From Xanthobacteraceae bacterium (GTDB lineage Bacteria; Pseudomonadota; Alphaproteobacteria; Rhizobiales; Xanthobacteraceae), in the NCBI GenBank assembly GCA_019746135.1, contig JAIESI010000314.1:1-36846 (forward strand): a DNA stretch of 36,846 bases. Reading direction: 5' to 3'. The notes below the pieces were generated by a model. It had not been told where the DNA came from. It was given only the letters and a program-made list of their open reading frames with translations, and searched no databases. This document shows, piece after piece, positions 8,332 through 16,126 of the stretch. Each line of letters starts with the position of its first letter. Positions within the stretch are counted from its first letter, which is position 1. The position numbers and the translations under genes were made by a program.

Positions 8332-9308
8332 CGCGCTGGAACCTGCTCGCCATCGCCGTAGCGGCCGCACTCCTCGTCGTCGTGCCGTGGGTCATCGGCA
8401 ACGAATTCTACGTCAACATGGCGAGCCAGGTGCTGATCTACGCGCTGTTCGCGCTGTCGATCAACATGATGCTCGGCTACGGCGGCATGGTCTCGCTCGG
8501 CCATGCCGGCTATCTCGGCCTGGCCGGCTATGCCTGCATCCTGCTGGTGATCAACGGCTTCGACCAGCTCAGCGCCGCGATCCTCGCGCTGATCTTCTCG
8601 ACCGCCATGGCCGGCCTGTTCGGCATGCTGTCGCTGCGGGCGCCGGGGCTCGGCTTCATCATGATCACGCTCGCGCTCGGCCAGATCGTCTGGGGCGTTG
8701 CCTATCGTGCCAACGATCTGACCGGCGGCGACAACGGCATACGCCTGCCGCAGCGGCCCGAGCCGTTCGGCATCGACATCACCACGGCGCCGCGGTTCTA
8801 CTGGTTCACGCTGGCTGTTCTTGCCGTCGCGTTCTTCTTCATCTGGCGTTTCTCGCGCTCGCCGTTCGGCGCAAGCCTGATGGGCGCGCGCGACCAGCCG
8901 CGCCGCATGTCGATGCTGGGGCACAACGTCTGGCTGATCCGCTGGCTGACCTTCGTTCTGGCGGGCTTCTGGGGCTCGGTCGCGAGCCTGCTGTTCGTCT
9001 ATTACAACCTGTTTCTCAGCCCGCACGCGCTCGGCCTGCAGCAATCGGCCGAAATCCTGCTGATGGCGATCCTCGGCGGCGCGAGCACGCTGACAGGCCC
9101 GATCGTCGGTGCCGCCATCATCACGCTGGTGAAGAACGTGGTGTCGTCGTATGTCGAGCGCTGGAACACGCTGCTCGGCGCGATCTTCGTGCTGGTGATC
9201 GTGTTCATGCCCTACGGGCTCGTGCCCGGCTGCCGTGCGCTGTGGCAAAAATTTTCCGCGCGCGGCAAGCCCGCCGCGAAGAGCCCCGCTTCGGAGAGCG
9301 CCGGATGA
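8328..9308 (+). CDS. livM: Branched-chain amino acid-type ABC transporter permease (LivM family), cluster 2
   Basis: 326 residues from ATG 8328 (MTRWNLLAIAV), overlapping the livH stop by four bases. LivM hallmarks: ALSINMMLGYGGMVSLGHAG, APGLGFIMITLALGQIVWG, the loop DLTGGDNGIRLPQRPEPFG and AILGGASTLTGPIVGAAI. The C-terminus is basic and cytoplasmic. The stop again overlaps the next start (livG, ATGA), so livH, livM and livG form one tightly coupled chain. Confidence 0.9.
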   Translation: MTRWNLLAIAVAAALLVVVPWVIGNEFYVNMASQVLIYALFALSINMMLGYGGMVSLGHAGYLGLAGYACILLVINGFDQLSAAILALIFSTAMAGLFGMLSLRAPGLGFIMITLALGQIVWGVAYRANDLTGGDNGIRLPQRPEPFGIDITTAPRFYWFTLAVLAVAFFFIWRFSRSPFGASLMGARDQPRRMSMLGHNVWLIRWLTFVLAGFWGSVASLLFVYYNLFLSPHALGLQQSAEILLMAILGGASTLTGPIVGAAIITLVKNVVSSYVERWNTLLGAIFVLVIVFMPYGLVPGCRALWQKFSARGKPAAKSPASESAG

Positions 9309-10048
9309 CCGAAGCCGCGCTCGAAATTACCGGTCTCAACAAGCGCTTCGGCGGCCTCCCGGCGACCAAAAACGTGTCGCTCAAGGTTGCGCCCGGCGAG
9401 CGCCGCCTGATCATCGGCCCGAATGGCGCCGGCAAGACCACGCTGTTCAACCTGGTCACCGGCGACCTCACCGCGGACTCTGGCTCGGTCAGGCTGTTCG
9501 GTCAGGAATTGCTCGGCAAGCGGACGCCGGACCGCGTGCATCGCGGGCTCGCCCGCACCTACCAGATCCTGACCCTGTTCCCGCGCGAGAAGCTCGTGCA
9601 CAACGTGGTGCTGGCGCTGCTCGGCCTCGACAGGCTCCGCTGGAACCCGTGGACGGTGCTCACCGGCCACCGGCATCTCTACCAGCAGGCCCGCGAGGCG
9701 CTGGCGCAGGTCGGGCTGGCCGGCAGCGCCGACCGCGTTGTCGCCGAAACCTCCTATGGCGAGCGGCGGCGGCTGGAGCTCGCCATGGCACTGGCGCAAA
9801 AGCCGAAGCTGCTGCTGCTCGACGAGCCGCTCGCCGGGCTGTCCCAGGGCGAGCGCCAGACCGTGCGCGAGCTGCTCGGCAAGATCCCGCGCGACGTCAC
9901 CATCGTGATGATCGAGCACGACATGGATACGGCGCTCGGCTTCGCCGAACGCATCACGCTGTTGCACTATGGCGAGGTGATCGTCGAAGGCACCCGCGCC
10001 GAAGTGGTGGCCGATCCGCGGACGCGGGAGGTGTATCTTGGCGACTGA
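9305..10048 (+). CDS. livG: ABC transporter ATP-binding protein (LivG family), cluster 2
   Basis: 247 residues from ATG 9305. Walker A GPNGAGKTT, signature region TSYGERRRLE and Walker B LLLDEPLAGLS, then the switch region MIEHDMDTAL. The C-terminus REVYLGD is the usual LivG ending. The signature has YGE in place of SGG, as in many LivG proteins. The start overlaps the livM stop by four bases; the end overlaps the TTG start of livF by 11 bases. Confidence 0.92.
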   Translation: MTEAALEITGLNKRFGGLPATKNVSLKVAPGERRLIIGPNGAGKTTLFNLVTGDLTADSGSVRLFGQELLGKRTPDRVHRGLARTYQILTLFPREKLVHNVVLALLGLDRLRWNPWTVLTGHRHLYQQAREALAQVGLAGSADRVVAETSYGERRRLELAMALAQKPKLLLLDEPLAGLSQGERQTVRELLGKIPRDVTIVMIEHDMDTALGFAERITLLHYGEVIVEGTRAEVVADPRTREVYLGD

Positions 10049-10793
10049 CGGCTTGCCCCCAGAAGCTTTGGCCACCGAAGCTTTGGTGATGACCGACATC
10101 GACGCGTTCTACGGCGACAGCCATGTGCTGCACGGTGTGTCGCTGTCGCTTCAGCCCGGACGGCTTCTCGGCCTGCTCGGCCGGAACGGCGCGGGCAAGA
10201 CCACCTGCATGAACACCATCATGGGGTTTCTCAAGCCGCGCCGCGGCTCGATCAGCCTCTATGGCGAGGCAGTCGGCGGGCTCGCTCCCGACACCATCGC
10301 CCGCAAGGGCATCTGCCTCGTGCCGCAGGGCCGGCGCATGTTCCGCTCGCTCACCGTGCGCGAGAACCTGACGGTCGCGGCGCAACCGTCACGGAAGGAC
10401 AATGGCTCGGCGCCCGGCTGGACCATGGATCGCGTTTTCGGGCTGTTTCCGCGGCTCAAGGAGCGGCACGCCCAGGTGGCGGGCTCGCTGTCGGGCGGCG
10501 AACAGCAGATGCTGGCGATCGGCCGCGCGCTGATGGGCAATCCGCGCGTGCTCTTGATGGACGAGCCGTCGGAAGGACTTGCGCCGCAGATCGTCGCGGA
10601 AGTGGGTCGCATCATCGGCCAGCTCAAGGCCGAGGGCCAATCGATCGTGCTGGTGGAGCAGAACATCAAGCTGACGCTCGACCTCGCCGACGACGTGGTC
10701 ATCATCAACACCGGTGCCGTGGTGTTCAAGGGCGAAGCCAGGGCGCTGCAGCTTGACGACGCCATTGTTTCGCAGCATCTCGGCGTCTTCTGA
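10038..10793 (+). CDS. livF: ABC transporter ATP-binding protein (LivF family), cluster 2
   Basis: 251 residues from TTG 10038, which has GGGAGG six bases upstream; the ATG at 10089 would give 234 residues beginning MTDIDAFYGDSHVLHG, closer to usual LivF length. Walker A GRNGAGKTT, signature LSGGEQQML, Walker B LLMDEPSEGLAP and the LivF-type LVEQNIKL instead of a switch histidine. The extra N-terminus of the longer form contains a 10-base direct repeat GAAGCTTTGG (10062-10071 and 10077-10086). Last transporter gene of cluster 2; the amidohydrolase follows 26 bases later. Confidence 0.9.
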   Translation: MATDGLPPEALATEALVMTDIDAFYGDSHVLHGVSLSLQPGRLLGLLGRNGAGKTTCMNTIMGFLKPRRGSISLYGEAVGGLAPDTIARKGICLVPQGRRMFRSLTVRENLTVAAQPSRKDNGSAPGWTMDRVFGLFPRLKERHAQVAGSLSGGEQQMLAIGRALMGNPRVLLMDEPSEGLAPQIVAEVGRIIGQLKAEGQSIVLVEQNIKLTLDLADDVVIINTGAVVFKGEARALQLDDAIVSQHLGVF

Positions 10794-10819
10794 TTTTTCA
10801 ACCACGGGGACTTTGGGCC

Positions 10820-11884
10820 ATGGCCGACATCTGGAACAAATACGAGCCGACCGCGGCACGCAATCGCGGCACGCCCGGCAAGCAGTCGCGGCCGAAAAGC
10901 ATCACCGTCGACATGCACGCCCATGTCGCGATCCCGCGCGCGGGCGAGATCGCAGGACCCCACGTCGACCCGTCCAAGGTCCCGCTCGATCATTTCTCCA
11001 CGCCCGAGACCAAGGCGATCATGGCCAAGCAGGCCGCCAACATCGGCGATCGCATCCGCAACACCGACGCCCGCTTCCGCGTGATGGACGACATGGGCGT
11101 CGACGTGCAGCTCATCTCGCCCGGCCCGCCGCAGCTCTACTACACGATCCCGATCGACATCGCGGTCAAGGCCACCCAGGCGCTCAACGACGGCATCGCC
11201 GAATATGTCGGCAAGCACACCGACCGGCTGTGCGCGCTCGGCGGCGTGCCGCTCGCCGATGCAGGCGAGGCGGTGAAGGAGCTCGAGCGCTGCATGAAGC
11301 AGCTCAAGTTCAAGGGCGTGGAAATCCTCACCAACGTCGCCGGCAAGGAATTGTCCGACCCCGCGTTTGCGCCGTTCTGGAAAAAAGCCGAGGAGCTCGG
11401 CGCGCTGGTGATGATCCATCCCAACGGCTTCACCCAGGCCGATCGTCTCAGCCGCTTCTACTTCAACAACGTGATCGGCAACCCGCTCGATACCACGGTT
11501 GCGCTGCACTACCTGATCTTCGACGGCGTGCTGGAGCGCCATCCCAACCTGAAGATCTTCGCGGTGCACGGCGGCGGCTATCTCGGCGGCTATTCCGGCC
11601 GCATCGACCATGCCTGGGGCGCGCGCTCCGATGCGCACAGCACCCTGCCGAAACCGCCGACGCACTATCTGAAGAAAATCTATTTCGACACGGTGGTGTT
11701 CACGCCGATCCAGCTCGAAGCGCTGGTGAAGACCTTCGGCGTCGATCACGTGGTGCTCGGCACGGATTATCCGTTCGACATGGCGGACTTCGACCCGATC
11801 GAGCACGTGGTGTCGACCGGGTTCGATGCGGCGTCGACCGCTGCGATCTGCGGCGGGAATGCGAAGAAATTGCTGGGACTGTAA
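10820..11884 (+). CDS. Amidohydrolase-superfamily protein, ACMSD-like (hydrolase or decarboxylase)
   Basis: 354 residues. The TIM-barrel metal ligands are visible: DMHAH (H33, H35), MIHP (H200), AVHGGG (H250) and LGTDYPF (D316). This His-x-His / His / His / Asp set and the GTDYPFDM motif belong to the amidohydrolase 2 (ACMSD-like) family, which includes non-oxidative decarboxylases such as aminocarboxymuconate semialdehyde and gamma-resorcylate decarboxylases, and some C-C or lactone hydrolases. The start ATG has CACGGGGA upstream. It is 26 bases from livF of cluster 2 and on the same strand, so its substrate may be what that transporter brings in. The exact reaction cannot be read from the sequence. 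Confidence 0.85.
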   Translation: MADIWNKYEPTAARNRGTPGKQSRPKSITVDMHAHVAIPRAGEIAGPHVDPSKVPLDHFSTPETKAIMAKQAANIGDRIRNTDARFRVMDDMGVDVQLISPGPPQLYYTIPIDIAVKATQALNDGIAEYVGKHTDRLCALGGVPLADAGEAVKELERCMKQLKFKGVEILTNVAGKELSDPAFAPFWKKAEELGALVMIHPNGFTQADRLSRFYFNNVIGNPLDTTVALHYLIFDGVLERHPNLKIFAVHGGGYLGGYSGRIDHAWGARSDAHSTLPKPPTHYLKKIYFDTVVFTPIQLEALVKTFGVDHVVLGTDYPFDMADFDPIEHVVSTGFDAASTAAICGGNAKKLLGL

Positions 11885-11889
11885 GGCGC

Positions 11890-12024
11890 CCGTGTCCCGG
11901 ATGCGGTGCAGCACTGAGCGAAGCGAAGTGATGCGCCGCTGATCCGGGACCGTAACGCACTCCGCCTTTGGTACGGTCCCGGGTCTGCAGCGCACCACTT
12001 CGTGCTGCGCTGCGCCCGGGACAT
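11890..12024. repeat. Palindromic dispersed repeat, copy A, between convergent genes
   Basis: Its ends are inverted: TGTCCCGG near 11893 and CCGGGACA ending at 12023. Inside are two further stems: GGGACCGTA/TACGGTCCC, and GCAGCGCA/TGCGCTGC extended by CAC/GTG with a TTC loop. The right half shares GTCCCGGGTCTGCAGCGCA with the element at 33382-33491. It fills the gap between the amidohydrolase (plus) and the monooxygenase (minus), which converge here, so it may also act as a two-way terminator. Confidence 0.65.
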
Positions 12025-12030
12025 AAGCGT

Positions 12031-13269
12031 CTAGCTTTCCAAAAAATCCACCAGCGCCGTTTCCTCGATCACCGCCTGTGCGGTGCTGTAGCGGCCGGCA
12101 TGCGCCCGCTCCTCCGCGGTCTGTGAGGCCTGCAGATAGGCCCCGAGGTGCCGCGCGCGTTCGATCACGCGCCGCCCCATCGGCAATCGCTCCGCCTCGA
12201 ACCGCCGCAGCGCCGGCTCCACGTCGTCCGCCGCCAGCGCCCTGACCAAGGCATTCACGTCATCGGAGGCCTTCGACACACCGGCCCCGACATGCGGCCG
12301 CGCGACGAACGCCGCATCGCCGACGACGGCGACCCGGCCGAACGCCATGCGCGGTGATTCCAGGTCGTAGATCGGCTGCAGCACCGGCTCGTGCATCATC
12401 CGCGCCACGACGCGGAACTGCGGCGCAACCAACCGCTCGGCCGCGGCCCGCATCTCGGCGATCGCCGCCTTGCGGATCAGCGGCGGCGGGATCGAGATCG
12501 AATGGGTGACGCCGCTTTCGTCGGTGAGCAGCCGCCGCAACTCGCCCTGCTCGTCTGCCGGCCGGTACCAGATCACGTTGAGGCGGCGGTGGCCGGGCCG
12601 CAGATCGTTGTCGGGACCCGCCACCGGATAGCCGAGAAACTGCTCGCCCGGCGGCAGGCAGAACACCATGTATTCGAACACCTCACGATGCACCGCGGGC
12701 GGAATGGCCTGCTCGGGGATCATCGACCGCCAGGCGACGTAGCCGGCGTAGAGCGGCTGAAGGTCGGGCAGAAACTGGCTGCGGACGGTCGAGCGGATGC
12801 CGTCGGCCGCCACCAGCAGATCGGCCTCGGCGCTCTGCCCGTTCGTGAAATGCGCGACCACCGACCGCGAACTCTGCTCGACGTGCTTCAGCCCGGTCGC
12901 GCGGTGATAGTGCTCGGCCGGAAACGCGTCGCGCAGCAGGCGGTAAAGCCGCTCCCAGGCGGTCAGCGTCTGCGGGCAATGGAACTCGCAGACCACCCGC
13001 CCCTCGACGTCGAGCACCTTGCGGGTCGTCGCCACGACCCCGAGATCGACCGGATCGATGCCGAGCGCCTCGAGCGTCGCGATCACCGGCGGCTGTGCGA
13101 CGATGCCGGCGCCGCGGCCGGCGAGCTCGCTTTCGACCCGCTCGTAGATGTCAACGTTGAAGCCGAGCTTGCGCAATTGCAGGCCCGCGAACAGGCCGCT
13201 CATCGAGCCGCCGATCACGATCGCCCGTTTCGCCTTACCGCCCGACACGGCCCCGGCCATTCTTGCCAT
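12031..13269 (-). CDS. FAD-dependent monooxygenase, resembling 2,6-dihydroxypyridine 3-monooxygenase
   Basis: 412 residues from the ATG at 13269; a second ATG at 13260 is also possible. Class A flavoprotein hydroxylase layout: FAD-binding IVIGGSMSGLFAGL (about 17-30), the DG motif AADGIRS (154-160) and the second FAD motif VVGDAAFVARPHVGAG (316-330). The stretches GRGAGIVAQP, FLGYPVAG and NVIWYRP recall the dihydroxypyridine hydroxylase group more than the salicylate or p-hydroxybenzoate groups; this comes from memory of the family, not a search. Members hydroxylate electron-rich (hetero)aromatic rings with NAD(P)H and O2. It is transcribed divergently from the cupin-like gene at 13315, with only 45 bases between starts. 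Confidence 0.85.
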   Translation of the reverse strand: MARMAGAVSGGKAKRAIVIGGSMSGLFAGLQLRKLGFNVDIYERVESELAGRGAGIVAQPPVIATLEALGIDPVDLGVVATTRKVLDVEGRVVCEFHCPQTLTAWERLYRLLRDAFPAEHYHRATGLKHVEQSSRSVVAHFTNGQSAEADLLVAADGIRSTVRSQFLPDLQPLYAGYVAWRSMIPEQAIPPAVHREVFEYMVFCLPPGEQFLGYPVAGPDNDLRPGHRRLNVIWYRPADEQGELRRLLTDESGVTHSISIPPPLIRKAAIAEMRAAAERLVAPQFRVVARMMHEPVLQPIYDLESPRMAFGRVAVVGDAAFVARPHVGAGVSKASDDVNALVRALAADDVEPALRRFEAERLPMGRRVIERARHLGAYLQASQTAEERAHAGRYSTAQAVIEETALVDFLES

Positions 13270-13288
13270 CCGAAAAATCTCTTATACT
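13260..13288 (+). promoter_or_regulatory. Possible promoter for the cupin-like gene
   Basis: TATACT (13283-13288) is a good -10; the only -35 at 17 bases is a poor TTCTTG (13260-13265). It lies 27 bases before the start at 13315 and within the 45-base divergent gap, so the monooxygenase promoter must overlap it or lie inside the neighbouring coding sequence. Confidence 0.35.
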
Positions 13289-13314
13289 GTGCCGCCAACC
13301 GTTGGAGGAATGCC

Positions 13315-13761
13315 ATGGCCCTGAGCATGCTCGACAAGAAGGCAGCCGCCGAGGACCGCAGCGAGTGGCCGGCCGCGATCAAGGCCGAGTTCGACCGCGA
13401 GAGCCGGCAGCACAATGGCTGCGTCGGCACCGAGTTGCTGTCGGAGACCGACAAGGTCCGGGTGTGGATCATCCGCCTGCAACCGGGCGAGCGGGTGGGC
13501 TTCCACCGCCACGTGCTGAACTACTTCTGGACCTCGGTGAACGGCGGCCGCGGCCGGCAGCACCTGATGGACGGAACCACGGTCGAGCACACCTACTCGC
13601 CGGGCGAGACCCGGCACGAGAGCTACGGGCCGGGCGAGTACAAGGTCCATGACCTGGAAAATCTCGGCGACCGAGAGATGATCTTCAACACCATCGAGTT
13701 TCTGGACAGCGCCAACAAGCCGCTGCCGGTGCCCGACAGCGTCCGACTTGCCCACCGCTGA
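13315..13761 (+). CDS. Small cupin-like protein, function unknown
   Basis: 148 residues from ATG 13315, with TTGGAGGA as ribosome site. The middle reads LQPGERVGFHRHVLNYFW (about 56-72), matching the first cupin motif's G(X)5HXH core with H64 and H66; later histidines H92, H101 and H112 could complete a metal site. The second cupin motif may be HDLENLGDREMIFNTIEF. No signal peptide. Cupins of this size include dioxygenases, isomerases and binding proteins. It diverges from the FAD monooxygenase, so it may act on the same compound, for instance in ring cleavage; that is a guess from position. No specific family recognised. Confidence 0.7.
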   Translation: MALSMLDKKAAAEDRSEWPAAIKAEFDRESRQHNGCVGTELLSETDKVRVWIIRLQPGERVGFHRHVLNYFWTSVNGGRGRQHLMDGTTVEHTYSPGETRHESYGPGEYKVHDLENLGDREMIFNTIEFLDSANKPLPVPDSVRLAHR

Positions 13762-13819
13762 CGCCATAAGCGAGTTCACGCGCGGCGCGACGCACTCATG
13801 GGCCGCGCCCCACCCCCGA

Positions 13820-13990
13820 TTGTCATGCCCCGCCATAGGCGAGCGAAGCGACGCCGTCCTTCGGACGGCTATGAGCGGGGCATCCAGTACCCTGCAGGGT
13901 ATCTCGCTTGAAAGACTGGATCGCCCGCCGGAGCCTGTCATCGGGCCGCGCTTCGCGCGGACGCGTTGGCGGGCGATGACGGCTGGAATG
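13820..13990. repeat. Composite palindromic repeat in the 421-base gap before Liv cluster 3
   Basis: The gap 13762-14182 has no gene. Two nested palindromes fill its centre. The first runs from TGCCCCGCCATAG (from 13826) to CTATGAGCGGGGCA (to 13882), with an inner hairpin GCCGTCC-TTC-GGACGGC. The second pairs ATCGCCCGCC (13920-13929) with GGCGGGCGAT (13968-13977). Positions 13834-13870 are the exact reverse complement of 21260-21296. In 13991-14182 I see only the leader of livH, with GGGGGAA at 14168-14174 as its ribosome site. Confidence 0.7.
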
Positions 13991-14182
13991 AAGATCGATG
14001 CCTCGCGGTGAACCAAGGCGCCCACGCCGCAAAGTTGCGCCGCGGCATCTGGTTCGCGCGTGCGGCTCCTCGCCGCCGCGAACGGGCTAGCCAAGCCGCC
14101 GCTCATCCTGCAGACTGCCGGACTGCGGCTCAATGCTCGAAGAACAAGCCGTAAACGGCAGCGTTTTGGGGGAACGTCCGTC

Positions 14183-15046
14183 TTGGAACTGTTTATCAAC
14201 GCGATTATCGCAGGTCTCCTGCTCGGCGGGTTCTATGCCGCGGTGACGGTGGGCATATCGATCTCCTTCGGCATTCTCGACATCGTCAACATCGCCCACC
14301 CGGCCTTCATCATCCTCGGTTCCTATATCGCCTATATCGTCAACCAGACGCTGGGCGTCGATCCGATCCTGACCGCGATCATTGCGCTGCCGGCGTTCTA
14401 CGCGCTCGGCGCCATGGTCTATCAGGTCTACTACGCCTCGTTCGAGAAGCGCGGCCAGGACGCGTTGCGCGGCCTGGCTTTCTTCTTCGGGCTCCTGTTC
14501 GTCACCGAGGTGATGCTGATCCTGGTGTTCGGCGTCGACTACCGCTATGTGCAGGCCGGCTACATCGACCAGACCTTGCGCTTCGGCTTCATCGACCTGC
14601 CGCTGCGCATGCTGGTCCCCTGCGTGATCTCGCTGGCGATGCTGGCGATGCTCCAGCTCTATCTCTCGCGCACCTTCACCGGCCGGGCGATCATGGCGGT
14701 GTCGCAGGATCAGGGCGCGCTGCAACTGATGGCCGCCGACCCGATCAAGATCAAGCGCATCGCCTTCGCCATCTCGATCGCGACCGCGTCGATCGCCGGC
14801 GCCCTCCTGATCGTGATTCAGCCGGTTGAGCCTTCGGTCGGACGTGAATATATCGGGCGCGTGTTCGCGATCTGCGTGCTGGGCGGACTGCAGAGCCTGC
14901 CGGGCACGGTGATCGCCGCGATGCTGCTCGGCATCGTCGAGAGCATCACTGCGACGTTCTACGGCCCGTCCTGGGCGCCGGCGGTGGCCTTCGGCTTCCT
15001 GCTGCTCACGCTGGCGTTCCGGCCGGCCGGCCTCCTCGGGCGATAG
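14183..15046 (+). CDS. livH: Branched-chain amino acid-type ABC transporter permease (LivH family), cluster 3
   Basis: 287 residues from TTG 14183, chosen because GGGGGAA lies 8 bases upstream and the protein then begins MELFINAIIAGLLLGGFYAA, the usual LivH opening. The frame is open to 14060, but the added 41 residues are basic and look like untranslated leader. LivH marks: FGILDIVNIAHPAFIILGSY and AICVLGGLQSLPGTVIAAML. Its sequence is clearly more distant from the first two LivH proteins than they are from each other. It opens an operon of four transporter genes with no binding protein in line. Confidence 0.88.
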   Translation: MELFINAIIAGLLLGGFYAAVTVGISISFGILDIVNIAHPAFIILGSYIAYIVNQTLGVDPILTAIIALPAFYALGAMVYQVYYASFEKRGQDALRGLAFFFGLLFVTEVMLILVFGVDYRYVQAGYIDQTLRFGFIDLPLRMLVPCVISLAMLAMLQLYLSRTFTGRAIMAVSQDQGALQLMAADPIKIKRIAFAISIATASIAGALLIVIQPVEPSVGREYIGRVFAICVLGGLQSLPGTVIAAMLLGIVESITATFYGPSWAPAVAFGFLLLTLAFRPAGLLGR

Positions 15047-15058
15047 GGCGGATCGAAC

Positions 15059-16126
15059 GTGCGTTCCTTCTTCTTCTATCTCGGCAGCATCCTGGTCGCC
15101 GGGCTGTTCTTTGCCTTCGCCCGCTGGCTCGGCAACGACTACCTGTTCTTCGCCGGCTACACCGTCCTGCAGTTCATCGTGCTCGCGACCGCCTGGAACA
15201 TCCTCGGCGGCTATTGCGGCTACGTGAACTTCGGCTCGGCCGCGTTCTTCGCCGTCGGCGCCTACTCGTCGGTCGCGCTGCACAAGCTCGGCATGAACGT
15301 CGACCGCTACTTCCCGGAGTCGCTCGTCGGCATCGCCAAGCTCATCCTGCCGCTCAACGTGCCGACGCTGATCATCATCGGCGGCCTCATCTCCGGCCTG
15401 ATCGGGCTCGGCACCGGCTATCTGACGTTGCGGCTGCGCGGCGCGTTCTTCGCCATCGCCACGCTGGCGCTCGCGGTCGTGCTGCAAACCCTGATCGTCA
15501 ACTGGGACTTCGTCGGCGGCTCGCGCGGCGCCTACATCATCCGCCCGGCCGAGGTGCCGATCATCGGCCACTACATCCAGTACCTGTTCCTGATCATGCT
15601 GGTGCTTTCAGTCATCGCCCTCTCGGCCGCGCGCATCATCGAGCAGTCGCGCCTGGGCTACGGCTTCGCCACCATCCGCGACGATGAGCTGGCCGCCGAG
15701 GCCTGCGGCGTGCCGACGCTGCGCCTCAAGCTGATCGCCACCACGATCTCCGGCGCGCTGATGGGCATGGCCGGCGCGCCGTTCCCCTACTACATCGGCT
15801 ATCTCGAGCCGAGCTCGGCGTTCGGCCTCGCCTATGCCGTGAACTCCATCGCCATGCCGATGATCGGCGGCACCACGAGCTGGGTCGGACCGCTGGTCGG
15901 CGCGCTGCTGCTCGGCATCATCCAGCAGGTGGCCACGGTGACGATCTCGTCGGCAGTCAACCTGCTGATCGTCGGCCTGCTGTTGATCGTATTCGTCATC
16001 CTCGCACCCAAAGGTATCGTCGGACTGGTGCAGGACTATATGCGTTCCGGAACGTCGCAAGACGGCACGCCGAACTGGAAATCACGGCTCGCCGCCTTCG
16101 CCAACATGCGGCCGGGAGCGCGCTGA
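15059..16126 (+). CDS. livM: Branched-chain amino acid-type ABC transporter permease (LivM family), cluster 3
   Basis: 355 residues from GTG 15059, 12 bases after livH, with AGGGCGG upstream. LivM marks: LATAWNILGGYCGYVNFGSA, LRGAFFAIATLALAVVLQ, FVGGSRGAY in the soluble loop, and MIGGTTSWVGPLVGALLLG. In the loop GGSRG replaces the GGDNG of the other two clusters, again marking cluster 3 as a different subfamily. A charged tail of about 35 residues is cytoplasmic. The stop and the livG start share one base (TGATG). Confidence 0.88.
   Translation: MRSFFFYLGSILVAGLFFAFARWLGNDYLFFAGYTVLQFIVLATAWNILGGYCGYVNFGSAAFFAVGAYSSVALHKLGMNVDRYFPESLVGIAKLILPLNVPTLIIIGGLISGLIGLGTGYLTLRLRGAFFAIATLALAVVLQTLIVNWDFVGGSRGAYIIRPAEVPIIGHYIQYLFLIMLVLSVIALSAARIIEQSRLGYGFATIRDDELAAEACGVPTLRLKLIATTISGALMGMAGAPFPYYIGYLEPSSAFGLAYAVNSIAMPMIGGTTSWVGPLVGALLLGIIQQVATVTISSAVNLLIVGLLLIVFVILAPKGIVGLVQDYMRSGTSQDGTPNWKSRLAAFANMRPGAR

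Noticed and set aside
12391..13314. Upstream extension of the cupin-like gene frame
   Set aside because: It overlaps the monooxygenase on the other strand, and a strong ribosome site fixes the start at 13315.
13762..14182. A small gene in the 421-base gap (open frames of about 60-90 codons)
   Set aside because: The frames run across a palindromic repeat, have no good ribosome site and no recognisable protein pattern.
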